Shown here: positions 1 to 10,052 of the stretch, in pieces
Layout of the letters: each line of letters begins with the position of its first letter
How positions within the stretch are numbered: the first letter of the stretch is position 1
DNA from: Gordionus sp. m RMFG-2023
Taxonomy: Eukaryota; Nematomorpha; Gordioida; Chordodea; Parachordodidae
Length of the DNA stretch: 64,000 nucleotides
Reading direction: 5' to 3'
Assembly: GCF_954871325.1 (NCBI RefSeq)
Contig: NC_088776.1
Location: forward strand, 50,176,569 to 50,240,568
The notes under the pieces: generated by a model
Database searches by the model: none
Seen by the model: only the letters and a program-made list of their open reading frames with translations
What the model was told of the DNA's origin: nothing
Position numbers and translations under genes: made by a program

Positions 1-392
1 CTGGGATAAATATCCTGGTCACGGCACCAATATCTTACTCCTAACTTTATTTAGCTTAACTTTTATTTTAACTTTTCTCGTAAATCAAGAATAATGTAAA
101 AAAAAATAAACAAATTGTACTTAATTTTATTAAATTAATATCAAACATTTTATAATAAAAAATAAATATATCACAATATAATTCAATAATGAATCATCTT
201 TTTCTCAGCGGAGAAAAATATATATTTTTCCAAAAATATTAATCATATTATTTTTTATTATAATATTATTTTATTTGGGTTGCCTTTAAAAATTATGCAT
301 GCTACGACATGCCACCTCTTTGTGGGAAAGAGGCATTACCAGAAACATAAAAATATATTGTACATGGTATATAACAAAAAGTATATAAAACG

Positions 393-850
393 TTAACATG
401 AAATTTTACCATATGGTCTCCGTGGAACCACCAGTGGAGCTAGTATCATTTCAGTCGTTTTTTCGACAGCGGTATTTCTCATTGTGCACAACACTTTTGG
501 ATTATTGTGTTGAGCCTTCACCTGAGCTATATTCATTGAGCCCACCCTATTCATCATCCGCGAGATGGAGGCTGAGGAGTCATCTCTAATTATGGACGGT
601 CTAATAATATTCTTCACAAACTCTCATGCTAATCATCTTGTTGTCGTCCTTTAAGTCTCAAACCCGTTGTCGTTGCTGCTTCCCAGGGGTTGATTCCATC
701 GGACTGTAGCACTGAATCTTTATATGATCTTCTGATTGACAATTATAACACCGTCTCTTCCTTGAATCGGGGGCTCTGTTTCCCGTCCTTGGTTCCCCTC
801 CGGGATATCAGCATTCATCTGTAAACCCATATATTTTAGGATGAGCGTTA
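393..850 (-). pseudogene. Retroelement gag-like relic with CCHC zinc knuckle
   Basis: On the minus strand 709-750 reads CYNCQSEDHIKIQC, an exact CX2CX4HX4C zinc knuckle as in retroelement nucleocapsid. It is preceded by a Gly/Arg-rich stretch (PGGEPRTGNRAPDSRKRR) and followed by a stop at about 668. A 74-codon minus-strand frame (393-617) continues in another frame without a recognisable protease. The stretch is clearly more GC-rich than its neighbours. Open frames on the plus strand over the same bases are taken as shadows. The element class (gypsy or BEL) cannot be told. Confidence 0.5.
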
Positions 851-1650
851 TTTGAAGGTAATGAATGACTGTCCAAATCTATGAGTTTTGACTTCGTATT
901 CTTTAAAAAAACTTTAATAAAAGGCTTCCTTTTATAATTAAGGAATTTTACAAACAAATATCATTTCAAAACTTCTACAGTTTTTTTAAAAAAAATATAT
1001 AAAATATCAAGAAATAATTTTTTTTTAAAAAACCAACACAACTATAACTATTTATTTATTAATTAACAATTGTAAAAAAAATGTATGATGCATAAAAAAA
1101 ACTGGAAAGACTAAAACTTCTTTTTTTTCTTTTTCCGACAACAATTTAAATTTATTTTTAAAAAAATGTGCGATGTAGATAAAAAAAACTTGATTTATTT
1201 ATTATCTTCTCTGAATAATATTATAAATTAACATTTATCTTCCGTTCAGTAAAAAAAATGAATGGAACAACATCAATCCCCTTTTTATTGTCACTTTTCA
1301 TTTTTAGAAAAATTACAAAATGTTAAATATCGTAATTAACAATTTTATTAAGCACTCTCTGCAGACCAAATTACTGATATAATCAATGTTTTTACAGGAC
1401 CATAATATCATTATAATCAACTCAAACAAATGAGTTACTATGCAATAAATTATTTTATTATTTTTCCTTATTTACCTTCAATCAAAGGCAATCGAAAACT
1501 ATCATGTTATATAAAAATAAGAACCAATGTTGATGTTAAAACCCCCTTAACATATTATCCTGCCCATTCAATAACTGAGAGTAACATTTTAGACTAACTA
1601 GTCGCATAAGTTTACCCTCAGTCAAATTTATAAATCAACCTCATTTATAA
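851..1650. other. AT-rich sequence, no gene seen
   Basis: Dense A and T runs with no reading frame or repeat that could be named. The first 390 bases of the window look the same. Confidence 0.5.
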
Positions 1651-3612
1651 TTCTATTAAGTAATATATCGATTTAATTTTATTATTTAAAAATTAATAAG
1701 ACTGTCTAAATATTTATTAAATGAATACTTAAATATTAGATTAGATTAATACATATAAATTATATTTTCACTATGTCAGCTTGCAATCAAATTTTGTGTT
1801 AAAAATAGAATATCAATATCACTCACTAAATATTAATTTAACATTAACAGTTGAAACTTAATTGACTATTATTATTTAAGTTAACATATAACCCTAATTA
1901 AATAAATATAATCATTTATTAATTGAAAATAAAAAATTTAATATTGCAATTAGCCGTATTCAAAATGACTAATCATTGTATATTTATTTTTAAATTTTAG
2001 TATCATACTTATTCCTGAAAATATTTTCAAGGTTCAAATAAGTATAAGAGATTTCTGTATAAAAAGTAAGTAATTAGAGATATAGTTTATAATGCTCTAT
2101 TATATATAGTTGTTTATTAAAATATTAGATAAAATGCAACTTTTATAGACGTATTTGACAGTTATATAATATATTACAGTTAATATTATAATGAATTATA
2201 TATAAATGCTTTTGATAATAAATATAGTAACAATTTGCATTTAAGTAATTAATGCCATCTATTTAGTTATATATAATTTTAAAAATTAAACATTTTATTA
2301 TTTATACTACAATAGATGTAATATATTTGATATCTTTTCTTCTCTTAGGAAAGCTATTTTTTTCTTTTTCGAAAAACAGTTTTGAATTAAATTTTTAATA
2401 CAAGTATATTTTTGATATTAAGATATAATATACCAACTAGAGGTGGTGCGAAAATATATAAAATCTTGATTGTTTCATTTTATCATTCTGGTTCTTATTT
2501 TATGGTTAGAAAATATTTTATTTCTAATATGACATCCTTGCCGTGTAAACAGCGTATACATGACAGGATTTTCACTGGATGCAAACTCCCTCCAAAAACC
2601 TTTGCTCCCCTAAAAAATTCACGCCGCCTTCGGCGGCGGTGTCTCTACTATTATTCTTTTTACCTTTTTAATTTATTGATACTCTTTTTTGAATTTATAA
2701 AGGATAACTTAAATTAATCTATCTCTACTACCAACTATCGATATTTTGTGAATATAAAGAATTTATTTTTTAGATAATAAATTCAATTAAAACCTCCATT
2801 ATTTACAATGAATTAATTATTATGGCATCATGAGCTTGCTTAAATATCGAAACCTTTTAAATTACATTTAAAAGGATAGCAGAAAGTTTTATTTGGAAAA
2901 CAATTGTATGATTGTTTGCTATATAGATTAGGTCGATGAATTGTATTATAATAATTCTATGATAAAAGTATTAATTTTACTGCAATAAATGTTGTCCTAT
3001 TTCACCTCAAAATTAATAAATAACCCCCTCCCCCCAAAAAAAAAAGTAGGATACAAACTGTTCCTACCCCTCCCGCTCATGTAGCATATAATTGCATATT
3101 TTAGATAAACAATAATGATCAACTGTGTAGTCGTTTATATATTATTTAAAATGGAAGATAATCTTGTAGAAATTTAATATCTCACAATAATTTTCTCGAT
3201 TGCTTATCTAGCTTCCATCTTGTCATCTAAGAGGAAGCTCTAACCACCATATAGTTTTATGATTTAGATTGGTCGTTTATACTCTCTCCTTCAAAAATTG
3301 TTGATTGGGTTTAGGCCAATAAATTTTTCCTTATTAGTCCATTCTATAAAACATTGTCTAAAGTGGTAACAAAGAGCTATACTAGTTTGATAACCTTTTG
3401 TCAATGTAAGTTGCTAAGAATTATATTATTGAATTATGTGGTTTTTATAAGCAAGTTTATTTTGTATGCATATTATAATAAATGACAAAATATGAAAATT
3501 AGAGTAATTGTTCAGAGTTAGCGAATTTTAAAAAACCCGGCCATTGGGTGGTATGGGAGGCGAAGCCCCCATAAAAATTTTTTTAGTTGAGCCTCCTGAG
3601 ATTGTGAAGGCT
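1651..3612 (+). repeat. About 2-kb interspersed repeat, copy 1
   Basis: Matches 53783-55579 in the same orientation over nearly its whole length, with scattered substitutions and indels. Shared landmarks include ACCAACTAGAGGTGGTGCGA (2431 and 54539), the stretch at 3100-3430 (54835-55160) and a 3' end reading GGCTAGCGACGCCCCTG. No conserved reading frame is shared; the 101-codon frame at 2412-2717 is broken in the other copy. It is probably a non-autonomous transposon or a decayed one. Confidence 0.75.
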
Positions 3613-3729
3613 AGCGACGCCCCTGATATCCTTCCACAAACATCAAAACCAAATAAATATAATTATTAATGGTATTTATTTGATATAAATTCACTTTTAA
3701 GTCTTTTGAACTAAAAAAAAAATAATTTT

Positions 3730-3760
3730 TGCTCTTGGGGGGGGGGGGGGGGGGGCTGGA
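3730..3760 (+). repeat. Poly-G tract at a transposon end
   Basis: About 20 consecutive G in otherwise AT-rich DNA, followed by GAGGTCCAAACCCGAAAACC and then CGTAGCTACGCCACTG. The reverse complement of the latter (CAGTGGCGTAGCTACG) has the look of a hAT-type terminal repeat. Confidence 0.5.
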
Positions 3761-3836
3761 GAGGTCCAAACCCGAAAACCATCCCCGTAGCTACGCCACT
3801 GGTTTCAGGTAAACCGAACCTAGCTCATAATTCCCG

Positions 3837-4105
3837 TTATTTTCTAATAACAATTTTTGTGGTATAACCAATCTTCTCATATTCTATCCACTTTGAATAA
3901 GAATCAACCACTAAAAAGTATGAATTTTTGTCTATATCAAAGAAATCGACGCTGATACGTTCTCACGGTATAGTTGATTTGACTCCCTATCTTTTTACGG
4001 GTATATAGAGGCACACGAATTACAGGGAATACATTTCCTTGTAATTTTTTCAATATCATTATTCATACCAGGCCACCATACATATTCACGAGCCCATTTT
4101 GTTTT
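3837..4105 (-). pseudogene. Ty3/gypsy integrase fragment
   Basis: Minus-strand reading gives WAREYVWWPGMNNDIEKI and CIPCNSC, the C-terminal side of the HHCC integrase zinc domain. A frame change follows, then ISVDFFDIDKN and YFLVVDSYSKWIEYEK, the first catalytic Asp region of the integrase core, ending at a TAA. This order and wording are typical of gypsy polyproteins. It is a relic: at least one frameshift, truncated at both ends. It ends about 460 bp upstream of the ATPAF2 start. Confidence 0.85.
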
Positions 4106-4562
4106 TTAAAAATGAGGATACTAATTCAAAATTTTAAGAAAGAAAATATGTGACAAACTAAAACTAAAATAATATAAAAATATATAAGTAACATATCCAA
4201 AGGTCTACAATAAGTGGAGTCTTCAATAAAATTTATAGATAAATTAATATGCCTATATATCTAAGATGGACATATTGATGCAATGTCTAGTTGATAATTT
4301 CAAGTTTCAAGCATAAGGGTTTGTTTGGATTTTTTTGAAAAAAATTATTCATGTTGGAAGAAGATTTATTTATAATAGAAAATTTATTTATATTTTATAT
4401 AGATTGAAATAATTAATTATTTATTGTGGAAATTTATATTTTTCACTAAATGTCATGCTTCTCATCCAATGTTGCTCTCATAATATATAGATGCCATATT
4501 TGCCATCTGACAATGACTGATGGGAGTGATTACGATCATTTTATAATAACTTGAGAATAATT

Positions 4563-5572
4563 ATGCTGCATATAAAAAGATATTTTAATACTAGAAGTTT
4601 AAATTTTATGTAATTGAGTCTATTTTATATTAAATAGTTATTAAAAAATTCTATCAAAATGTAAATATCATTAAAAATGATGGTATGAGAGCAATTTAAA
4701 TGAAATAAATCTTATTTATGTTATGATAGACTTGTATAATATTTGTCTTGATGGAAAATGTTTAAAATCTCCTTATGGAAAAATATTAAAAACCAATTCA
4801 GAAGGTTTAGCTCATGCTATTGTTCAAGAATGGATATCTCAAAAAGATATTATAGATAAAAGCAACATGCATTTTGTAGGATTAAATATTTTTTTTATAA
4901 AGTATGAATATTTATAATAGACAACAATGTTGAATATGTCTCTAGACAATCCACAAAAATTATCTAAGGATGCTTTAATCACGAGTTTATTATCATTTTT
5001 GGAAAATGATACATTATGGTAAAATATAATATCTGATTTAGTAATTTTTGGTAAGCTATAGAAATGATGGTGAAGAATTATATATGCTTCAATCTAAATT
5101 ATGGGATCCTTTGATTGATTGGTTTGAAAAAAGGTATATTATAACATTGAAGCTTGCATTTGTATGATTTTACATTAAAATTGGTACACACTTTTTGTAA
5201 AGAAAACAACATAATTTTTATGAATATATCCATTATCTCCCTCCTTTTTAGATTTAATGTCAAAGTCAATTCAACAGTTACTCTTTTAAATCCAATAACT
5301 GATTCCAATTCAAAAGAAAGACTGACTAGACATTTATTTAGCCATAGTTTTGAAGTTTTAACAGGTTAGTAATCAATATTTTTAATTATATATTCATTGT
5401 CAATATAGGCTATAAATATAGCTGTGAAGCCAGCAGATCATTAATCATAACCTGTGCTCTAATGGAAGGAACCATTGATTCTGAAAAGGCTGCAAATTTA
5501 GCTTTATTAGAACAAAATTTTCAAGTTTTAAATTCAAACCTTAACTATATCGAAATCATTTTTATTCTTTAG
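4563..5572 (+). CDS. ATPAF2: ATP synthase mitochondrial F1 complex assembly factor 2 (ATP12 family), compact seven-exon gene
   Basis: Atp12/ATPAF2 is a matrix chaperone that binds the F1 alpha subunit during ATP synthase assembly. Exons in phase: 4563-4596 (tentative), 4638-4682, 4730-4875, 4921-5018, 5056-5133, 5252-5364, 5409-5572, with introns of 37-118 bp. The first exon gives MLHIKRYFNTR, a plausible mitochondrial presequence. Then follow KKFYQNVNI, YNICLDGKCLKSPYGK, LAHAIVQEW, MSLDNPQKLSKDALI, FLENDTL, CYRNDGEELYMLQSKLWDPL, DWFEKRFNVKVNSTV and CALMEGTIDSEKAANLALLE, in family order. Disruption: after NYIE (about 5553) the next conserved block (HFYSLELEL, NELFHAMH) is in another frame and contains a TAA near 5585, so the predicted stop at 5570-5572 lops off the C-terminus. 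It could be a recent pseudogene, a sequencing error or a missed intron. The gene lies alone between gypsy debris and a GC-rich MITE. Confidence 0.85.
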
Positions 5573-5813
5573 AATTAGAATTATAAAATGAATTATTTCA
5601 TGCAATGCATACTAATTCATCTAAATAGATGGAGCTGCCAGTTTTCAATTTTGGAAAACCTATTAACCAGAACCCCTTTACGAATTGTTTATAACAAAAG
5701 TAAGACTAAGTTATTTGTTCAAAGACTTGATTCATTTTAATAAGAAAAAAATTTCATTGCAATATTTCGAACCAGAATCTCTAAAATATATTCTATTTTA
5801 TATACTGATGATA
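5573..5813. other. 3' flank of ATPAF2
   Basis: Contains the out-of-frame continuation of ATPAF2 homology to about 5627 (ending NELFHAMHTNSSK then TAG) and a further AT-rich stretch with nothing recognisable. Confidence 0.5.
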
Positions 5814-5821
5814 AAATAAAA

Positions 5822-6047
5822 CAGAGACTTGCTGGCCCAGGTACATGGGCCGGGCTGTATATTTTAAAACCAAATATTCAAAATCGCCATTATTAGCTAT
5901 AAAAATCAAAATAAATATAATATATTTTTAAAAAATCTGGACTGGGCCTGAAATTTTTTTTAAAAAAAAAACTTGGGCTAAGCCAAAAAAATTTTTTTTA
6001 AATAAATCCGGGCCAGGCTATACAAATGGTACCTCTGCAGGACTCTG
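5822..6047 (+). mobile_element. GC-rich hAT-type MITE, complete, with 8-bp target duplication
   Basis: Starts CAGAGACTTGCTGGCCC and ends GTACCTCTGCAGGACTCTG, giving imperfect terminal inverted repeats of the form CAGAGNCYTGC. It is flanked on both sides by AAATAAAA (5814-5821 and 6048-6055), the 8-bp duplication expected of hAT transposition. The inside has GGGCCGGGC and CCGGGCCAGGC motifs separated by poly-A/T. It is the cleanest example of a family found about fifteen times here. It has no coding capacity. Confidence 0.85.
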
Positions 6048-6880
6048 AAATAAAATAACAATTTTCTAACAAATAAAAAAAGGGAGTTACGATTTTTTGA
6101 AGATGAAGAAGCACTTTGCAATGTCAGCAATATTGTTATGACAATCATTTGTCCTATAAGATGGTCTATCAATTTGGATATTAATAAGTGTTAATTGGGT
6201 GCTTATTAGTATTTAGGAACCTAACTAAATTAAGAGATCATTCTATGTAAGGGTCAAATCCTAACATAAATAATTTGAGAATTTGGATGAGGTAAAAATT
6301 AAATTTGGATCCATCTAGGAAAAGTGTTAAAATGCATATAAACAAAATTCTATTAATATTTTTTTAAATATTCTAACAATGAAAATTAATATTTATAATA
6401 ATATATATTTGTTAAATACCAATACACCTTAACCATGTCTCATTAAATTGCTTGGTAATAGTGTTTCTTTTTAAACAGACTTAGCATCTAAATTATCATT
6501 AAAAAAATCTGCTAGATTTGCTTTTTTCCTAAAGAAATTTATCTTGTTTATATGAGTTTTTTCATGATTTTTGATTTTTCAAGTGAGATTACTTTGGCAG
6601 GAACAGAAAGAACTTTTTTGTGCCAGATGGGTCTACAGAATAGGAGGTTGTTAAAGTAGTGTGCCTTTTTTGGTAACGATAGCTACCTTTTTCCCAATTA
6701 TTTATTTTTTGGCGTGCTCCTACTTAGCTATTTTTTGAAAATATAATGAATGTAACTATAAACACGAAAATTTAAATATAATATCATGATTAAATAATTT
6801 TTATAATTATTATTTAATTTTCAAATTTATATTTTCAATTTGTATTATAAACCTAAATTATATGGCATAAATTATTTAAT

Positions 6881-7729
6881 ATGTCATCACAAATGAATAT
6901 CCAAATCAATGTAAGTGAGTCAGACAATTATGATATTAATGAAATGGAAGGTACCCTGGAAGAAAATGTTCTTGATAACAATAATACAAATTTTCCATTT
7001 CCAAAATATAAATATTTTCAAATTAATGTAAAAACAAAAGGTGGCTACAAATTTATTTGTTCAAACTGTAAAAAAAAAATACCCTCGAATAAATCTAGTA
7101 GCTATAACCTCAAGTCTTTTTTAAATTCTAATAGTATTTTTATTTTGTAAGAATGTTCAGGCCAACAGTTTTAAAGACATAAAAAAAACATCTTAATAAT
7201 TGTGGTATAGGGGAGACTACATTCAAAAAAACCAATTCAATTCAAGCTAAATTGATTATTAATATTGCACACGCCAATATTTCTCAGAAACTGGCTGATA
7301 AAGTTATTGTCGATTTTATAATTGATACAGTTCAGTCAATGTCATTGGTTGATAATCCATCATTTATCATGATGATTAAACTTTATACTGACAACAATTT
7401 TTTGTTGCCAGACACTAATGATTGAGATAACAGACAAAGATGTCCTAGTTAGGACCATAAAAACGACTTTCACTGATAATTTTTTTTCAAATAAAGGATA
7501 CCCTATACGGGTTTTTTAAATATAAAAATACAAATGAGTATTATTGATAATTTTTCTTAATATTAAAAATATTTATATACAATTAAATACTGCCTTGTCC
7601 TCAAGTGGTAGTGTTGAGACATTATTTAGTAAGGCGAAACTTATACTTTCTGATCCTCACTCTAGACTTGGGGATGATAGTATAGAAATGATTTTATTAT
7701 TAAAATGCAACAAAATCAATAAGAAATGA
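6881..7729 (+). pseudogene. BED-type hAT transposase relic
   Basis: 6881-7147 encodes a low-complexity N-terminus then FPKYKYFQINVKTKGGYKF with CSNCKKK, a BED-like zinc finger. 7150-7420, in pieces of frame, gives ISQKLADKVIVDFIID and SMSLVDNPSF, the conserved VDFIxxxxxPxSLVDxPxF block of hAT transposases. 7580-7728 gives ALSSSGSVETLFSKAKLIL and SRLGDDSIEMILLLK, the C-terminal hAT dimerisation region (SASxERxFSxAGxI). The catalytic middle is deleted, so this is an internally deleted copy. Flanks at 6655-6740 and 7895-7960 contain imperfect inverted repeats (GTAGTGTGCC and GGTAGCGCGATAC), probably the termini. Confidence 0.8.
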
Positions 7730-8099
7730 ATATTACAATAAATAGTTATTTTTATTACATTATCGTCTTTTTACATAAAATTTTTTATAATAAAAACTAA
7801 CTATATTTAAATATTTATAAATTTGATATACTATGTAATTACATTATAAGCAAAAAATAAAACAAATTTATTTTTAAATTTTTTAAAAAAAATTGTAGCT
7901 AATCGCGCGCTCCTTTTTTTTGGTAAATATCGGTAGCGCGATACTTTTCAAAGTAGAATTTAACAACTGGCTGTTAATCATTTTATCTTCCTAGTGTATT
8001 TAGGTTCTTAAGATATGTTTTTTTAATTTATTTTTAGCGAAAAATTTAAATTTTCATTTTAGAGTGCTTAGTAGTTAAAACTAGATTAAAGAATCATAA

Positions 8100-8520
8100 C
8101 AGTATCCAGGATTTTTCTGTGGGGGTGGGGGGCACTATGATTTTTCCCCATCAGTTTTATTGGAGATCTTTAGATTGTAGGCCTTTGGCTATATTAGATT
8201 TTTATAAAAATATTTTTGAGTTTTCACTTTTTTTATTAAAACGCTTTTTTTCTAAAAATTTTGAATTATAGTCGTTATTTTAACTTTTATTAATTTTTCT
8301 TTCTAATTCTTCCTTATAATGATATATTGTTTTCAGAGAGCGGGGGAGGTGTGTAAGGGGGTGGAGGTATAAGCTTAAAACGATATTTATGATAACAGTC
8401 AAATTTGCGATGGGGGTGGGGAATTTCCCCTCTACCTTACGCGCCTGACGGGATTGATACACTAACAAACACGTTCTGGAGGGATGGGGGGGGGGGAGTG
8501 AGGAATATTAATATAATATT
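8100..8520. repeat. G-rich transposon remnant
   Basis: Several runs of G (8124-8140, 8343-8365, 8413-8421, 8484-8496). The end at about 8438-8449 reads in reverse CAGGCGCGTAAGGTAGAG, a hAT-like terminus. Partner and target duplication were not established. Confidence 0.4.
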
Positions 8521-9690
8521 TTATAAATAAGGTCAGATGATTTTATTTATTTCTATATATCTGCGTTTTGAGGCAACTTTCCTGATACCTAGCCATCAAG
8601 CTTAATTTTTTTAAAAAATGGAATATTCAAATGCAGTAAATGCTCGCTATATTATAGTGTACTTCAAGCATAGACTCAATTTTTTTAATAATAAAACAAA
8701 TTTTAATATTCCAGTATGTTTAACAAAAAACGTTTTATTTTATCTATCGCCAAGGTAAAAGATTGGGATCCTCGTTCTTTCTTTTTTAGAGCTTCGATCC
8801 TTTGATCGCCATTTTTTAAAATGTTACTTAACAATCCCGATATTAAGAGACAAAGATGAATGTAATTAATATATAAATATATATCTGATGGGAAAGGAGT
8901 CAAATTCAATATTATATCAAAATTTTAAAAATATTATTTTTTAAAAGTTTAATCCAACGGTTTATACATTTTTGAGCCCGAATTATCTTGATTTTATATC
9001 CATGCTGTATAAGGACTAAGTCCCTAACCAACTTATCGGTTACAGTAATCGCAATTTTTTGCATTGATATTATCGAAAATCATCATATCACAGCAGTATG
9101 TTCCAATTACATCTCATGTCTTAAACGATCATATTTACCTTGTGGGAATTTAATAATGATATGTTACCAATTTCTTTTGTTATTTCCGGTTTCCATTATA
9201 TGAAAATCTTAGTACCATATTACTCGCATTTTATTTATATGCCAAAAAATATTTTTCTTGACTCACGGTGACCTGATAACCTGGCAGCTCTAAATTAAAA
9301 CGAAAAAATGCTTGGTAGCTTGAATTAAGTAAGGTTCACATTATATCAGAGAGTATATTATTACATAGTTTACCATTTTTAAAAATTTTTTTATATAACG
9401 CACAGATTCAGAAATGGGGTAATGTTGAATGGAGCCATGATATACATGAATGTGACGTTATATCTAGATTAGCCAGCTCTTACATATTTTGCCATTTTAA
9501 TCAAGAAATCTCCAATATACAATCTATCTCTTAAATTTGAAAATTATTATAGTTAATTTACAATGAAAAAGACTACGTTATGCAAACTCATATTATAATA
9601 AACAAAGAATATACTCCCTGTATGAAAGATTATTGATCAAATTCAGATTTTTTGTAAGAAAAAATTTTCCAATTGTATTTGATCACGTAT
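8521..9690. other. No gene recognised
   Basis: AT-rich. Open frames of up to 71 codons exist on both strands but show no family motif and are judged chance. Confidence 0.45.
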
Positions 9691-9699
9691 CAGGTCAAT

Positions 9700-10052
9700 T
9701 CAGCAAAACTTTTATCGCGAATGTCGTTTATCGCGAAGGAATTTTATAGCGAAGATAATATCGCGAAACCAATTCCGCGCATTTTTTTCCGTGAAACATT
9801 TATAGCGAAGACAATATCGCGAATTTATTTCTGCGAATACATTCTAGCGAAACTTTGATCGCGAACTCGTTATAGCGAATTTATTTCCGTGAAACCTAAA
9901 CCGCGAATACTTTATAGCGAATACATTTTAGCGAAGCTTATCGCGAACTCGTTATAGCGAAACTTTAATCGCGAACCATTTATAGCGAATTTTCTACCAC
10001 GAATGTATTTGCGCGAAATTATTATAACGAGCGCATGACCGCGAAAATTGCA
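9700..10052 (+). repeat. 14-bp minisatellite, GCGAA orientation
   Basis: About 25 diverged units of roughly 14 bp, each with a core (T/C/A)CGCGAA or TAGCGAA followed by 6-8 variable AT-rich bases. The phase is mostly regular at 14 bp. The same unit in reverse orientation forms the array at 17152-17522. The core TCGCGA is palindromic and GC-rich in an AT-rich setting. Confidence 0.85.

Noticed and set aside
398-589. Plus-strand 63-codon frame
   Set aside because: The coding signal (zinc knuckle) is on the opposite strand; this is its shadow.
4723-4917. A start at 4723 for the ATPAF2 exon
   Set aside because: That ATG lies in the preceding intron; splicing at 4729 gives the in-family reading and joins an upstream exon.
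8988-9203. 71-codon plus-strand frame as a membrane protein gene
   Set aside because: Hydrophobicity follows from AT-rich codons; no motif and no supporting neighbour exon.
9673-9858. 61-codon plus-strand frame
   Set aside because: Runs into the 14-bp array and owes its length to the repeat.
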